Position numbers and translations under genes: made by a program | Part shown: piece after piece, positions 25,144 through 34,323 of the stretch | Layout: each line of letters begins with the position of its first letter | Position numbering within the stretch: position 1 is the stretch's first letter | From: Arthrobacter saudimassiliensis | Lineage (GTDB): Bacteria > Actinomycetota > Actinomycetes > Actinomycetales > Micrococcaceae | NCBI GenBank assembly: GCA_900016675.1 | Contig: LN483072.1 | Location: 434,001-498,000 of the forward strand | Direction: 5' to 3' | Length of the DNA stretch: 64,000 bases | The notes under the pieces: model-generated | The model's input: only the letters and a program-made list of their open reading frames with translations | Told to the model about the DNA's origin: nothing | Databases searched by the model: none

Positions 25144-26190
25144 ATGCACGCAGCACGCATGTCGGGCCGGAGGCAGCTGGTCACCACCGCGGCGTTTCTC
25201 GCCGTCGGCGGACTGGTCCTCACCGGATGTTCCAGCGGCGAGGACACCAGCACGGAACCGACCAACAACTCAGTCGAAGGCAACCAGGCCGAGGGCGACA
25301 CCGTCGTCATCGGCTTCTCCGGCCCGGCCGCCGACCACGGCTGGCTCGGCGCCATCAACTCCGCCGCCCTGGCCGAGGCGGAGAAGTACCCTGACATCGA
25401 CCTGCGCGTCGCCGAAGGCACCAACGACGCGAACCTGCAGATCAGCCAGGTGGAGCAGTTCATCAACGACGACGTCGACGCGATCGTCCTGCTGCCCACC
25501 GACGGCGCCGCGCTCACCGAGGTCGCAACCCGCGCCATGGACGCCGGCATTCCGGTGATCAACGTGGACCGCGAGTTCTCCTCCCCGTTCGCCGCCCGCA
25601 CCACGGTGCTCGGCGACAACTACGGGATGGGCGTCAGCGCCGGCACCTACATCTGCGAACAGGTCGGCGACAACTCCGACGCCGTGGTCGCCGAAATCGC
25701 CGGCATCGACTCGCTGCCGCTCACCCAGGACCGCAGCCAGGGCTTCGAGGACGCCCTGGCGGACTGCGGCCTGGAGGTCAGCAACCGGGTGGCCGCCGAC
25801 TTCACCGTCCAGGGCGGGGAGGCCGCGGCGTCGCAGCTGCTCTCCGCCGCCCCGGAGATCGACGCGCTGTGGAACCACGACGACGACCAGGGCATCGGCG
25901 TGCTCGCCGCGATCGACGCCGCCGGCCGGGACGAGTTCATCATGGTCGGCGGCGCCGGCTCGGCCAACGCGATGCGCGAGATCGAGGCCGGGGACTCGGT
26001 CATGAAGGCCACGATCATCTACCCGCACACCCAGGCCGCCGACGGCATCCGGCTGGCCCGGCTGATCGCCCAGGACAAGGCGATGAGCGACCTGGTGGAG
26101 ATCGAGGTGCCCAACCGGGTGGTGCTCAACGCCCCGGTGGTCACCAGCGAGAACGTGGACCAGTACCTGCCCACCGCGTTCGAGTCCTGA
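25144..26190 (+). CDS. Sugar ABC transporter substrate-binding lipoprotein
   Basis: A 348-residue ribose/galactose-type periplasmic binding protein. The signal is arginine-rich and ends in the lipobox LTGC (residues about 28-31), followed by an acidic Thr/Asn linker. The mature part starts VVIGFSGPAADHGWLGAINS and has NVDREF and GDNYGMG, typical of this fold. The ATG at 25144 has GAGGAG upstream. The frame is open earlier, but that part does not look coding. It partners the permease and ATPase encoded divergently. Confidence 0.92.
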   Translation: MHAARMSGRRQLVTTAAFLAVGGLVLTGCSSGEDTSTEPTNNSVEGNQAEGDTVVIGFSGPAADHGWLGAINSAALAEAEKYPDIDLRVAEGTNDANLQISQVEQFINDDVDAIVLLPTDGAALTEVATRAMDAGIPVINVDREFSSPFAARTTVLGDNYGMGVSAGTYICEQVGDNSDAVVAEIAGIDSLPLTQDRSQGFEDALADCGLEVSNRVAADFTVQGGEAAASQLLSAAPEIDALWNHDDDQGIGVLAAIDAAGRDEFIMVGGAGSANAMREIEAGDSVMKATIIYPHTQAADGIRLARLIAQDKAMSDLVEIEVPNRVVLNAPVVTSENVDQYLPTAFES

Positions 26191-26195
26191 CCGGC

Positions 26196-26243
26196 GCCCG
26201 ACGTCGGCGCGCCGCCCGCCCGGGCGGCCCGCCGGCGTCGGGC
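26196..26243 (+). other. Intercistronic hairpin
   Basis: Arms GCCCGACG (26196-26203) and CGTCGGGC (26236-26243) enclose a second GC-rich inverted repeat. It sits right after the binding-protein stop and may protect that mRNA end and lower expression of the downstream enzyme genes. Confidence 0.4.
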
Positions 26244-26278
26244 ACCTGCTCCCCCGATTTCAACCGAAGGGAAACACG

Positions 26279-27463
26279 ATGGAAGCCGAGAAGCCGCTGC
26301 GGGTGGCCATGGTGGGGCACGGGTTCATGGGCGCCGCCCATTCCCAGGCGTGGCGGGTGGCGCCGCGGTTCTTCGACCTGCCGCTGCGCCCCGAGATGAC
26401 GCTGCTGGCCGGCCGGGACGCGGACCGCACCGCCGCCGCCGCACGAAAGTGGGGCTGGACGGAGCCCACCACGGACTGGCGGGAGGCGGTCACGCGGGAG
26501 GACATCGACGTGGTCGACATCGTCACGCCGGGAGCCTCGCACGCCGAAATCGCGGTCGCGGCGCTGGACGCCGGCAAGCACGTACTCTGCGAAAAGCCGC
26601 TGGCCAACACCGTGGAGGAGGCCCGCGCGATGGCCGACGCCGCCGCCCGGGCCAAGGCGCGCGGGGTACGGGCGATGGTCGGCTTCACCTACCGGCGGCT
26701 GCCCGCCACCACCCACGCACGGAACCTGGTGGCCGCGGGCGCCGTCGGCACCGTCCGGCAGGTACGGGCGGTGTACCTGCAGGACTGGCTGGTGGACGCC
26801 GACGCGCCGCTGACCTGGCGGCTGCAGCAGGAGCAGGCCGGCTCCGGGGTGCTCGGGGACCTCGGCGCGCACATCATCGACCTGGCCCAGTACGTCACCG
26901 GCCGGCAGCTGACCGAGGTCAGCGGCACCCTGGAGACCCTGGTCGCCGAGCGGCCGGTACCCGACGCCGCCGCCGGAGCCGTCGGCCTGGGTGCCGGCGG
27001 TGCGGGGGCCGGGCGCGCTCCGGTGACGGTGGACGACGTCGCCCTGTTCACCGGAAGGTTCGACGACGGGGTGCTCGGCTCCTTCGAAGCCACCCGGATG
27101 GCCACCGGGCGGAAGAACGGGCTGCGGCTGGAGGTCTCCGGCAGCCGCGGGGCTCTCAGCTTCGACCTGGAGGACCTGAACTTCCTGGACTTCTACGACT
27201 ACACCGCCCCGGCCGGGCAGCAGGGCTTCACCCGGATCATGGTCACCGAACCGGAACACCCCTATCTGTCCGCCTGGTGGCCGGCCGGGCACTCGCTGGG
27301 CTACGAGCACGGCTTCGTGCACCAGGCCAAGGACTTCGTGGAGGCGGTGGCCGACGGCGGGCAGCCCGCGCCGTCGTTCGCCGACGGCCTGCAGGTCCAG
27401 CAGGTGCTGGACGCGGTGTCCCGCAGCTCAGCCGACTCCAGCATCTGGACCCCGGTGAAGTAG
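26279..27463 (+). CDS. Gfo/Idh/MocA-family NAD(P)-dependent dehydrogenase
   Basis: A 394-residue oxidoreductase. The Rossmann motif is AMVGHGFMGAAHS (residues 10-22). The catalytic Lys is in CEKPLA (Lys106). The C-terminal sheet domain has GSGVLGDLGAHIIDLAQY with the usual Asp/His pair. It probably oxidises a ring or open-chain sugar or an inositol. The gene follows the binding-protein gene by 88 nt and precedes a TIM-barrel isomerase, a common catabolic pairing. A ribosome site (GAAGGGAAA) lies just upstream of the ATG. Confidence 0.93.
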   Translation: MEAEKPLRVAMVGHGFMGAAHSQAWRVAPRFFDLPLRPEMTLLAGRDADRTAAAARKWGWTEPTTDWREAVTREDIDVVDIVTPGASHAEIAVAALDAGKHVLCEKPLANTVEEARAMADAAARAKARGVRAMVGFTYRRLPATTHARNLVAAGAVGTVRQVRAVYLQDWLVDADAPLTWRLQQEQAGSGVLGDLGAHIIDLAQYVTGRQLTEVSGTLETLVAERPVPDAAAGAVGLGAGGAGAGRAPVTVDDVALFTGRFDDGVLGSFEATRMATGRKNGLRLEVSGSRGALSFDLEDLNFLDFYDYTAPAGQQGFTRIMVTEPEHPYLSAWWPAGHSLGYEHGFVHQAKDFVEAVADGGQPAPSFADGLQVQQVLDAVSRSSADSSIWTPVK

Positions 27464-27565
27464 CCGGAGCCGGAACCCGGGCACCGGCGTCGGCGGCCGG
27501 CGTCGGCGGCCGCCGTCGCGCACGTCAGCACCACCTGTTCATCCGATCGTCTGAAGGAGCCAGCC

Positions 27566-28567
27566 ATGACCCGTCCAGTCACCCTGTTCACCGGCCAGTG
27601 GGCCGACCTGCCGTTCGAGGAGGTCGCCCGGCTGGCCTCCGGCTGGGGCTACGACGGCTTGGAGATCGCCTGCTGGGGCGACCACCTGGATCCGTGGCAG
27701 TGGGAGGACGACGCGTACGTCCAGGGCCGCCGCGACATCCTGGAGAAGTACAACCTGAAGGTGTACGCCATCTCCAACCACCTGAAGGGCCAGGCGGTCT
27801 GCGACGACCCGATCGACCAGCGGCACCGGGACATCCTCCCGGACGTGGTCTGGGGCGACGGCGACCCGGAAGGGGTGCGGCAGCGCGCCGCGGAGGAGAT
27901 GAAGCACACCGCCCGGATGGCCGCCGCACTCGGCGTGAAGACGGTGGTCGGGTTCACCGGCTCCTCCATCTGGAAGTACGTGGCCATGTTCCCGCCGGTG
28001 GGCGCGGACGCCGTCGAGGCCGGCTATCAGGACTTCGCCGACCGCTGGAATCCGATCCTGGACGTGTTCGACGAGGTCGGCGTCCGGTTCGCGCACGAGG
28101 TGCATCCGTCGGAGATCGCCTACGACTACTGGACCACGGTCCGGGCGCTGGAGGCGATCGGGCGCCGGCCGGCGTTCGGGCTGAACTGGGATCCGAGCCA
28201 CTTCGTCTGGCAGGACCTGGATCCGGTGAGTTTCCTGTGGGACTTCAAGGACCGGATCTACCACGTGGACTGCAAGGACACGAAGAAGCGGATGTCCAAC
28301 GGGCGCAACGGCCGGCTCGGCTCGCACCTGCCGTGGGCGGACCCGCGGCGCGGCTGGGACTTCGTCTCCACCGGGCACGGGGACGTGCCGTGGGAGGACG
28401 CGTTCCGGATGCTCAACACCATCGGCTACGACGGGCCGATCTCGGTGGAGTGGGAGGACGCCGGCATGGACCGGCTGGTCGGGGCGCCCGAGGCACTGGC
28501 GTTTGTCCGCTCGCTGGCGATGGATCCGCCGGCGGCGGCGTTCGACGCCGCGTTCTCCTCGCGGTAG
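27566..28567 (+). CDS. TIM-barrel sugar isomerase/epimerase
   Basis: A 333-residue member of the xylose-isomerase-like TIM-barrel family. Metal-binding residues expected for the family can be seen as Glu in [11 protein letters not shown], Asp/His in [10 protein letters not shown] and VDCKD, and Glu in ISVEWED. It has [18 protein letters not shown] near the N-terminus. It probably interconverts a keto-sugar made by the dehydrogenase at 26279-27463. The ATG has AAGGAG 7 nt upstream. The 102-nt gap before it contains GC-rich direct repeats (GGCGTCGGCGGCC). Confidence 0.92.
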   Translation: MTRPVTLFTGQWADLPFEEVARLASGWGYDGLEIACWGDHLDPWQWEDDAYVQGRRDILEKYNLKVYAISNHLKGQAVCDDPIDQRHRDILPDVVWGDGDPEGVRQRAAEEMKHTARMAAALGVKTVVGFTGSSIWKYVAMFPPVGADAVEAGYQDFADRWNPILDVFDEVGVRFAHEVHPSEIAYDYWTTVRALEAIGRRPAFGLNWDPSHFVWQDLDPVSFLWDFKDRIYHVDCKDTKKRMSNGRNGRLGSHLPWADPRRGWDFVSTGHGDVPWEDAFRMLNTIGYDGPISVEWEDAGMDRLVGAPEALAFVRSLAMDPPAAAFDAAFSSR

Positions 28568-28605
28568 CGGGACCCGGGCTCACGGGCCGGACGTCGCAGC
28601 CTGTA

Positions 28606-28639
28606 GAGGCTCCGGGCGGCAAGGGCTGTCTGGAGCCTC
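28606..28639. terminator. Hairpin between convergent genes
   Basis: An 8-bp inverted repeat (GAGGCTCC and GGAGCCTC) with an 18-nt loop lies between the isomerase and the oppositely directed lipoprotein gene. It is a weak terminator candidate. Confidence 0.4.
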
Positions 28640-28715
28640 CGGCTGTGACATCAGGAGCATCTCGCTCCCACTGTCGGGCCTGACCTTCGGGCGTGGAGTC
28701 CGGTCCGCCTAGGTG

Positions 28716-29534
28716 TCAGGGCTCGCATCCGACCCCATCACCGTCACGATCGAACTTCGGCTCCCACCCGGGCGAGCCAGGATAGATCGGGTCGGCGCCG
28801 GCAGCCCGGACGGCGGCGCAGTTCTCGTAGTACACATTGGGCGGCGGCTGGACCTGCTCCTGGAGCCGGCGCCGCTCCTCGGCGATCCGCTGCTCTTCCG
28901 CTATCCGCTGCTCTTCGGCCAAGCGCTGCTGCTCTGCCAGGCGCTGGGCCTCTTCGGCGGCGGCCTGCTCCTCCGCCAGACGCTGGGCTTCCTCCGCTGC
29001 GGCCCGTTCCTCAGCCAGCCGCTGTTCCTCGGCAAGCCGTGCTTCTTCGGCTGCCTTCCGTTCGGCTTCGGCTCGCGCCTCCGCCTCGGCCCGCTCCTGC
29101 GCCACCCGCCGGGCTTCGGTCAGCCGCTCGGAGGACTCCCGATCCATCCAGATCAGCTGGCCCGAGTCATCACGGGTACAGACGTACTCGATCCCTCCCT
29201 GATCCCGGGACTGGGCTTCGGATGTGCAGGGCTCCCCGGCCAGCGGTGTCTCTGGAGGAGTGGACCGGGTGGGCGTGGGCTGTTCACTCGGGGTTTCGGT
29301 GCTGGGCTCCGGGGACGCGGTTGTGGGAGGATCGCCGGGCTCCGGCGTGTTTTCCGCGAGCGGGCCCACGGTGCAGCCGCTGGCAGCGAGGCCCAGCACT
29401 GCGAGTGTGCCTGCGGCCCGGGTCACCCGAAGGCGGGGCTTGGGCGCGGACCCTCGCGCTGCAGCGAACGGCCCCTCTGCGCGACGGATTCGGGAAGCTG
29501 CATCGGAAAACGGGAAAAGGGGATGATGTGCCAT
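28716..29534 (-). CDS. Excalibur-domain lipoprotein with long coiled coil
   Basis: A 272-residue exported protein. A basic N-terminus of about 35 residues precedes a lipoprotein signal (GTLAVLGLAASGCTVG). A Pro/Thr/Ser/Glu-rich spacer and a small disulfide-type domain (EPCTSEAQ...YVCTRDD) follow. Next comes a long Ala/Glu/Arg/Gln coiled coil (about residues 130-225) built of repeated AEEAQRLAEEQ units. The C-terminal Excalibur calcium-binding domain has NCAAVRAAGADPIYPG and ends DRDGDGVGCEP. The ATG at 29534 has GAGG upstream. It is probably anchored to the membrane and reaches into the wall. It is divergent from a secreted nuclease gene. Confidence 0.85.
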   Translation of the reverse strand: MAHHPLFPFSDAASRIRRAEGPFAAARGSAPKPRLRVTRAAGTLAVLGLAASGCTVGPLAENTPEPGDPPTTASPEPSTETPSEQPTPTRSTPPETPLAGEPCTSEAQSRDQGGIEYVCTRDDSGQLIWMDRESSERLTEARRVAQERAEAEARAEAERKAAEEARLAEEQRLAEERAAAEEAQRLAEEQAAAEEAQRLAEQQRLAEEQRIAEEQRIAEERRRLQEQVQPPPNVYYENCAAVRAAGADPIYPGSPGWEPKFDRDGDGVGCEP

Positions 29535-29965
29535 TGGAGACCTCAGCTGGATCCTCGGCTGCACCGTGCACCCGGGCCAGCCCTGAACTTTGCCGTTCAC
29601 GTCCGCCGCTCCGGAGCTGTCAGCAGCCCCTTCGCCGGTGCACCGGATTCACCCCGGGCAGACGCGCAACCGATGCGACAACCGTAAAAGGTTGCTTGCC
29701 CGTCCAATAGCGCTTTCCGAAACCTGACTCCGCCGGCCTGGATACGCGGTCTCCCCGCCCGCCCGTCCCGCACCATCGAGCGAACCACCCCTCCCCGCGT
29801 TCCCCTACCGCCTGCCCTCGCCCGGCCGATGGTATTTCCGGACCATTCGATAGTTGGGAAACACATGCACCACATCTTTGGAGCGGCGCCCTCCCCTGCA
29901 CCCGATCACGGGCAGCAGTTCAGCGCAGCTCAGCAGCCAGGGCCGTCCGTCACAGGAGCCGGTCG
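29535..29965. other. Divergent intergenic region without a gene
   Basis: A stretch of 431 bases between the Excalibur lipoprotein and the thermonuclease genes. It must hold both promoters. A short inverted repeat ATGGT-N8-ACCAT (29829-29846) is the only symmetric element noticed. No convincing small gene is seen. Confidence 0.5.
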
Positions 29966-31066
29966 ATGATCACCCGGAAGGTGCTGCTCTCGGCGGCAGC
30001 CGCCGTCGCCGTTACCGCCTCCACCGTCGTCTTCGCCACTGCTGCCAATGCCGACAAGGGCGAAGTCATCCGCGTCATCGACGGCGACACGCTGGTTGTG
30101 GACTTCGACGACCAGGAACTGACCGTCCGCCTGCTGAATGTGGATACCCCGGAGACCAAGGATCCGGACAAGCCCGTCGAGTGCCTGGGGCCGGAGGCCA
30201 CCGCCTTCCTGAAGCAGGCACTACCGCCCGGCAGCAAGGTGAAGCTGGAGTTCGACGTCGAGCGCGAGGACCGCTACGGCCGCACCTTGGCCGCCGTGTA
30301 CGACGGCGAGAACCGGCTGATCAACGCCGAGATTGCCCGTCGGGGCCTCGGCGTTCCTGTGACGTACGGCGAGAACCGCAAGTTCCGCCCGGCCGTGGAC
30401 GCCGCCTATGCGGACGCGGAGGCCAACGGAGCCGGGTTCTTCGGCGCCGAGACGGAGTGCACGGTGCCCGCCATGGTGGCTGCCCTCGAAGAGGCTGCGG
30501 TACAGGCCGCAGCGGAGGAAACGGGAACGACGGCGGCCTCCGCTGCTACCGCCGCAGCGGCGGCCCTGGCGCTCGTCAAGGTGGTCGACGAGGCATACGA
30601 CGCGGTCGAAAAGGGCGCCAGGGCCGGGAAGGGCATGATCTGGACGGCGCTGTCCGAAGCGGAGCACATGGCCCTCATGACCAGGGCTGCCGCCGCACGG
30701 GACGGAGTCCATGCCCGGCACGACAGCCTCACCGCGCTGCAGGCCGAGCGGAAGGCCGCGGAGGACGAAGCCGCGCGCGTCGCGGCGGAGGCCAAGGCGG
30801 AAGAGGAGCGGAAGGCCGCGCAGGCCGAGGCGGACCGGATTGCCGCCGAGCAGGCCGAGGCCGCTCGCGTGGCTGCCGCGGAGGCTGAAGCTGCCGCCGC
30901 CGCTCATGCCGCCGCGCACGCCGCGGCACAGGCCGAGGCCAACCGGCAGGCCCAGCAGCAACAGCAATACGCTCCCCCGCCCCCGGCCCAGGACAGCAAC
31001 CCCTACCCGGGATACACCGGGCCCCGCTGCTACGCCCCCGGCGGCAAGACCTGGCGTCCCTGCTGA
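29966..31066 (+). CDS. Secreted thermonuclease-family (SNase-like) protein
   Basis: A 366-residue exported protein. The signal peptide spans residues 1-29 (cleavage near ANA-DKG). The SNase-like domain spans residues about 30-165. It has VIRVIDGDTLVV with the metal-binding Asp, VRLLNVDTPE with the catalytic Arg, and VEREDRYGRTLAAV with the Glu and second Arg, so the active site is complete. A long Ala/Glu coiled coil (about 190-320) and a Gln/Pro linker lead to a small C-terminal YTGPRCYAPGGKTWRPC module that can form a disulfide and may bind the cell surface. It probably degrades extracellular DNA or RNA. Confidence 0.88.
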   Translation: MITRKVLLSAAAAVAVTASTVVFATAANADKGEVIRVIDGDTLVVDFDDQELTVRLLNVDTPETKDPDKPVECLGPEATAFLKQALPPGSKVKLEFDVEREDRYGRTLAAVYDGENRLINAEIARRGLGVPVTYGENRKFRPAVDAAYADAEANGAGFFGAETECTVPAMVAALEEAAVQAAAEETGTTAASAATAAAAALALVKVVDEAYDAVEKGARAGKGMIWTALSEAEHMALMTRAAAARDGVHARHDSLTALQAERKAAEDEAARVAAEAKAEEERKAAQAEADRIAAEQAEAARVAAAEAEAAAAAHAAAHAAAQAEANRQAQQQQQYAPPPPAQDSNPYPGYTGPRCYAPGGKTWRPC

Positions 31067-31115
31067 GCCAAAATCGGGCTGCCGGCCACCGCTTGAAATG
31101 GCCGAATCATAGAAC

Positions 31116-31131
31116 ACTAAGGATGCTTAGT
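31116..31131. promoter_or_regulatory. ACTAAG-N4-CTTAGT palindrome
   Basis: A perfect inverted repeat with 6-bp arms, 81 nt before the KGG stress-protein start. A -10-like TAGTTT is at 31161-31166. It is a candidate operator upstream of that gene. Confidence 0.4.
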
Positions 31132-31211
31132 ACATTTTGCATTCCGCGGTCACGGTGTCCTAGTTTGGATCTTGCAGTTGTCAGAACGAAGACGAAACCG
31201 AAGGAGGAGTT

Positions 31212-31409
31212 ATGGCTGACCAGAACAATCCCGGACAGTTCGGAAACCGCAACGACACTGAAGAGCAGGCTTCGAAGGGCGGTCAGGCCAGCACCGGCAG
31301 CTTCGGCAGCGGAAACTCTGCCGACGCCAGTGAGGCCGGCCGCAAGGGCGCGGAAGCGCAGCCCACTGAGGCCAAGGCTCGCGGCGGGGAAAACAGCCAT
31401 AACGGCTGA
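31212..31409 (+). CDS. Small KGG-repeat stress-type protein
   Basis: A 65-residue, very hydrophilic protein rich in Gly, Ala, Ser, Asn and Glu. The segment EEQASKGGQASTGSFGSG and a second weaker unit (ASEAGRKGAEAQ) match the KGG repeat of the con-10/GsiB family of general stress proteins. These are disordered and protect cells in desiccation or starvation. A very strong ribosome site (AAGGAGGAG) precedes the ATG, which fits high expression. It stands alone with its own palindrome and terminator. Confidence 0.8.
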   Translation: MADQNNPGQFGNRNDTEEQASKGGQASTGSFGSGNSADASEAGRKGAEAQPTEAKARGGENSHNG

Positions 31410-31421
31410 TACCCGCTAAGT

Positions 31422-31455
31422 GGAAGGGGAAGGAGCATCAGCTCCTTCCCCTTCC
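31422..31455. terminator. Strong bidirectional hairpin terminator
   Basis: A perfect 15-bp stem (GGAAGGGGAAGGAGC and its complement) has the 4-nt loop ATCA. It lies between the KGG gene and the oppositely directed permease gene. Confidence 0.8.
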
Positions 31456-31494
31456 GCCGTTAACCGGCACAAACAGTTTTTATGACCGAGTGAT

Positions 31495-32700
31495 TTAGCG
31501 CGCCGTGCGCCGCCGGCTGAACCCGAACGCGACCGCGGCGAGCAGCACCAGGCCCTTGATGATCTGCTGCCACGCCGCATCCACGGACAGGATGGACAGG
31601 CCCTGGTTCAGCACGCCCATCACCAGGCCGCCGATCACCGCCCCGATGACGGTGCCGACGCCGCCCTGCACCGACGCGCCGCCGATGAACACCGCGGCGA
31701 TCGCGTCCAGCTCGAATCCGCCGCCGGCCGAGGCGACCGCTCCCCCGGCCCGGGCGGTGCTGACCACCGCGGCCAGCCCGGAGAGGAAGCCCATGTTCAC
31801 GAAGACGAAGAAGTTCACCCAGCGGGTCTTCACCCCGGACATCATCGCCGCGTTCAGGTTGCCGCCCATGGCGTAGATGTGCCGGCCGAACACGGTCCGG
31901 TTCAGCAGGAACGAGTAGGTGAGCACCAGGACCGCCAGGATAATCAGGATGATCGGGGTGCCCCGGTTGTAGGCCAGCAGGTAGCAGAGGTACATGATCG
32001 CGGCCACGGCCACGGCGTGCTTGAACACGAACGACGCCGTGCGCTCCCGCGGCAGGTCCAGCCGGCGCAGGTTCGCGCGGGTCCGCAGCCCCTGGGCGAC
32101 CAAAGCGACGGAGGCCAGCGCGCCGATACCCAGCGTGATCAGGTCCGGGGTGCCGGTGGAGGGCAGCGTGCCGGAGCCGATGGCGTTGAAGGGCCGGGGC
32201 AGCCCGGAGATGGTGCCGCCGGTCAGCAGCACCAGCGCGACGCCGCGGAAGATCAGCATGCCGGCCAGGGTGACGATGAACGCGGGTATCCCCACGAACG
32301 CCACCCAGAAGCCCTGCCAGGCGCCGATCGCGGCGCCCACGGCCAGGGACAGGACGACGGCCACCCACCAGGGCAGCCCCCATTCGTTCATGGACAGCGC
32401 CGCTATCGCCCCCACCGTGGCCACGATGGAGCCGACGGACAGGTCGATGTGCCCGGCGATGATGACCATGACCATGCCGATCGCCAGGATCAGCACGTAC
32501 GCGTTCTGCTGGATGAGGTTGCTGACGTTGCCCGGATACAGCAGGCGTCCGCCGGTGAGGATCTGGAAGAGCAGCACGATGACGACCAGCGCCGCGAGGA
32601 TGCCGTACTGGCGCACGTCGATCCGCAGCCGCCGTCGGGAGCTGCCTCCCGGCTGCGGCGGCAGCGGCGCCTTCGCCTGTTCTGGGGTGGTGGTGGTCAC
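31495..32700 (-). CDS. Multiple-sugar ABC transporter permease (MmsB/XylH-like)
   Basis: A 401-residue membrane protein of about twelve to fourteen segments. It has [20 protein letters not shown] and the [19 protein letters not shown] stretch typical of xylose/arabinose/galactose-type permeases. It is longer than the RbsC-like permease at 22381 and has the central cytoplasmic loop ([13 protein letters not shown]) seen in XylH/GguB. The ATG at 32700 overlaps the ATPase stop (ATGA). It is last in a three-gene unit: binding protein, ATPase, permease. Confidence 0.92.
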   Translation of the reverse strand: MTTTTPEQAKAPLPPQPGGSSRRRLRIDVRQYGILAALVVIVLLFQILTGGRLLYPGNVSNLIQQNAYVLILAIGMVMVIIAGHIDLSVGSIVATVGAIAALSMNEWGLPWWVAVVLSLAVGAAIGAWQGFWVAFVGIPAFIVTLAGMLIFRGVALVLLTGGTISGLPRPFNAIGSGTLPSTGTPDLITLGIGALASVALVAQGLRTRANLRRLDLPRERTASFVFKHAVAVAAIMYLCYLLAYNRGTPIILIILAVLVLTYSFLLNRTVFGRHIYAMGGNLNAAMMSGVKTRWVNFFVFVNMGFLSGLAAVVSTARAGGAVASAGGGFELDAIAAVFIGGASVQGGVGTVIGAVIGGLVMGVLNQGLSILSVDAAWQQIIKGLVLLAAVAFGFSRRRTAR

Positions 32701-34244
32701 GGTGCCTGTGCTCCTTCAGTGCGGGCAGCGGTCATGTGGCGCATCAGTTCCTCCTGCGTGGCGTCGGCCCGGTCCACCTCGGCGGTGAGCCGGCCTTCGG
32801 CGATGGTGTAGATGCGGTCGCACAGCCCGATGAGTTCGGGCAGCTCGCTGGAAATGACGATCACGGCTTTGCCCTGCTCGGCCATTTCGTTGATGATTCC
32901 GTAGATTTCGTATTTGGCGCCGACGTCGATCCCGCGGGTGGGCTCATCGAGGATCAGCACGTCCGGGCCGGAGTAGATCCATTTGCTGAGCACCACCTTC
33001 TGCTGGTTGCCGCCGGAAAGGTTGCCCACCACCGACGTGACACTGGGGGTGCGGATGTTCATCCGCCGCCGGTACTCATCGGCGACGGCGTACTCGCGGT
33101 TCCGGTCGATGACGCCCAGCCGGGCGAGCTTGCCCAGCGCCGCCGCGGAGATATTCACGGTGATGCTGCCGATCAGGTTCAGCCCGTACCGTTTGCGGTC
33201 CTCGCTGACATAGGCCACCCCGTTGCGGATCGCCTCGTCCACGGACCGGGTGGAGATCTCCGCCCCGTCCTTGTAGACCTTCCCGGAAATGCCGGTGCCC
33301 CAGGAGCGGCCGAAGATGCTCATCGCCAGCTCGGTGCGCCCGGCGCCCATCAGCCCGGCGAAGCCGACGATCTCGCCGGCGCGGACGGTGAACGACGCGC
33401 GGTCCACCACCACCCGCTCGGTGTCGATCGGATGGTGCACCGTCCAGTCCTCGACCCGCAGCTTCTCCGCCCCGATGTGCGGTTCCCGGGGCGGGAACTG
33501 GCTGTCCAGGGGCCGGCCGACCATGGCGCGGATGATCCGGGTCTCGATCTCGTCGGTGTCCGCCACCGGGAAGGATTCGATGGTCCGCCCGTCGCGGATC
33601 ACCGTGACGGTGTCGGCGATGGCGCGGATTTCCTTCAGCTTGTGGGAGATCACGATGGAGGTGATGCCGACCTCGCGCAACTGGTCGATCAGCCCGAGCA
33701 GGTGCGCGGAGTCGTCGTCATTCAGGGCCGCGGTGGGCTCGTCGAGGATCAGCAGCTTCACTTCCTTGGAGAGCGCCTTGGCGATCTCCACCAGCTGCTG
33801 CTTGCCGACGCCGAGCTCGAGGATCTTGGTGGCGGGGTTCTCGTCCAGGCCCACCCGCCTGAGCAGCTTCGCCGCCTCCAGGTTGGTCCTGTTCCAGTCG
33901 ATCACCCCGCCGCGGGAGACCTCGTTGCCGAGGAAGATGTTCTCCGCGATGGACAGGTACGGGCTCAGCGCCAGTTCCTGGTGGATGATCACGATCCCGT
34001 CGCGTTCGCTGTCGTTGATCGAGCCGTAGCTGACCGGGGCGCCGTCGAGGGTGATGGTGCCGGTGAAGCTGCCGTGCGGATAGACGCCGCTGAGCACCTT
34101 CATCAGGGTGGACTTCCCGGCGCCGTTCTCGCCGCAGATCGCGTGCACCTCGCCGCGTTCCACGGAGACCGAGACGCCGTCGAGCGCCTTGACCCCGTGG
34201 AACTCCTTCACGATGCCGTCCATGTGCAGGATGACGTCATTCAT
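32697..34244 (-). CDS. Multiple-sugar ABC transporter ATPase (MmsA/XylG-like)
   Basis: A 515-residue two-domain ATPase. The first domain has Walker [17 protein letters not shown] and Walker [17 protein letters not shown]. The second has the degenerate loop [14 protein letters not shown], signature [14 protein letters not shown] and [15 protein letters not shown]. It sits between binding protein and permease, 79 nt after the former. The gap contains a strong hairpin that probably makes the binding protein more abundant than the ATPase. Confidence 0.93.
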   Translation of the reverse strand: MNDVILHMDGIVKEFHGVKALDGVSVSVERGEVHAICGENGAGKSTLMKVLSGVYPHGSFTGTITLDGAPVSYGSINDSERDGIVIIHQELALSPYLSIAENIFLGNEVSRGGVIDWNRTNLEAAKLLRRVGLDENPATKILELGVGKQQLVEIAKALSKEVKLLILDEPTAALNDDDSAHLLGLIDQLREVGITSIVISHKLKEIRAIADTVTVIRDGRTIESFPVADTDEIETRIIRAMVGRPLDSQFPPREPHIGAEKLRVEDWTVHHPIDTERVVVDRASFTVRAGEIVGFAGLMGAGRTELAMSIFGRSWGTGISGKVYKDGAEISTRSVDEAIRNGVAYVSEDRKRYGLNLIGSITVNISAAALGKLARLGVIDRNREYAVADEYRRRMNIRTPSVTSVVGNLSGGNQQKVVLSKWIYSGPDVLILDEPTRGIDVGAKYEIYGIINEMAEQGKAVIVISSELPELIGLCDRIYTIAEGRLTAEVDRADATQEELMRHMTAARTEGAQAP

Positions 34245-34275
34245 GTGGTTCTCGCTTCAGTAAAGGGGGGCGACG

Positions 34276-34310
34276 GCGGGCGCGGCGCCGGTTCCGGCGG
34301 CCGCGCCCGC
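34276..34310 (-). other. Intercistronic hairpin after binding-protein gene
   Basis: An 11-bp stem (GCGGGCGCGGC and complement) with a 13-nt loop lies between the binding-protein stop and the ATPase start. Such hairpins commonly stabilise the upstream message or terminate part of the transcripts. Confidence 0.55.
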
Positions 34311-34323
34311 TGCCTGTCCGGGA

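Noticed and set aside
27464-27565. GGCGTCGGCGGCC direct repeats as a mobile-element end
   Set aside because: Short, GC-rich and intercistronic; no partner copy or target duplication seen.
28860-29110. Repetitive GC-rich stretch as a possible tandem repeat or CRISPR-like element
   Set aside because: It encodes the AEEAQRLAEEQ coiled coil of the lipoprotein; units are uneven and without spacers.
31093-31419. Plus-strand frame of 108 codons over the KGG gene
   Set aside because: No ribosome site and Arg/Pro-rich; the KGG frame at 31212 has a strong site and a family match.
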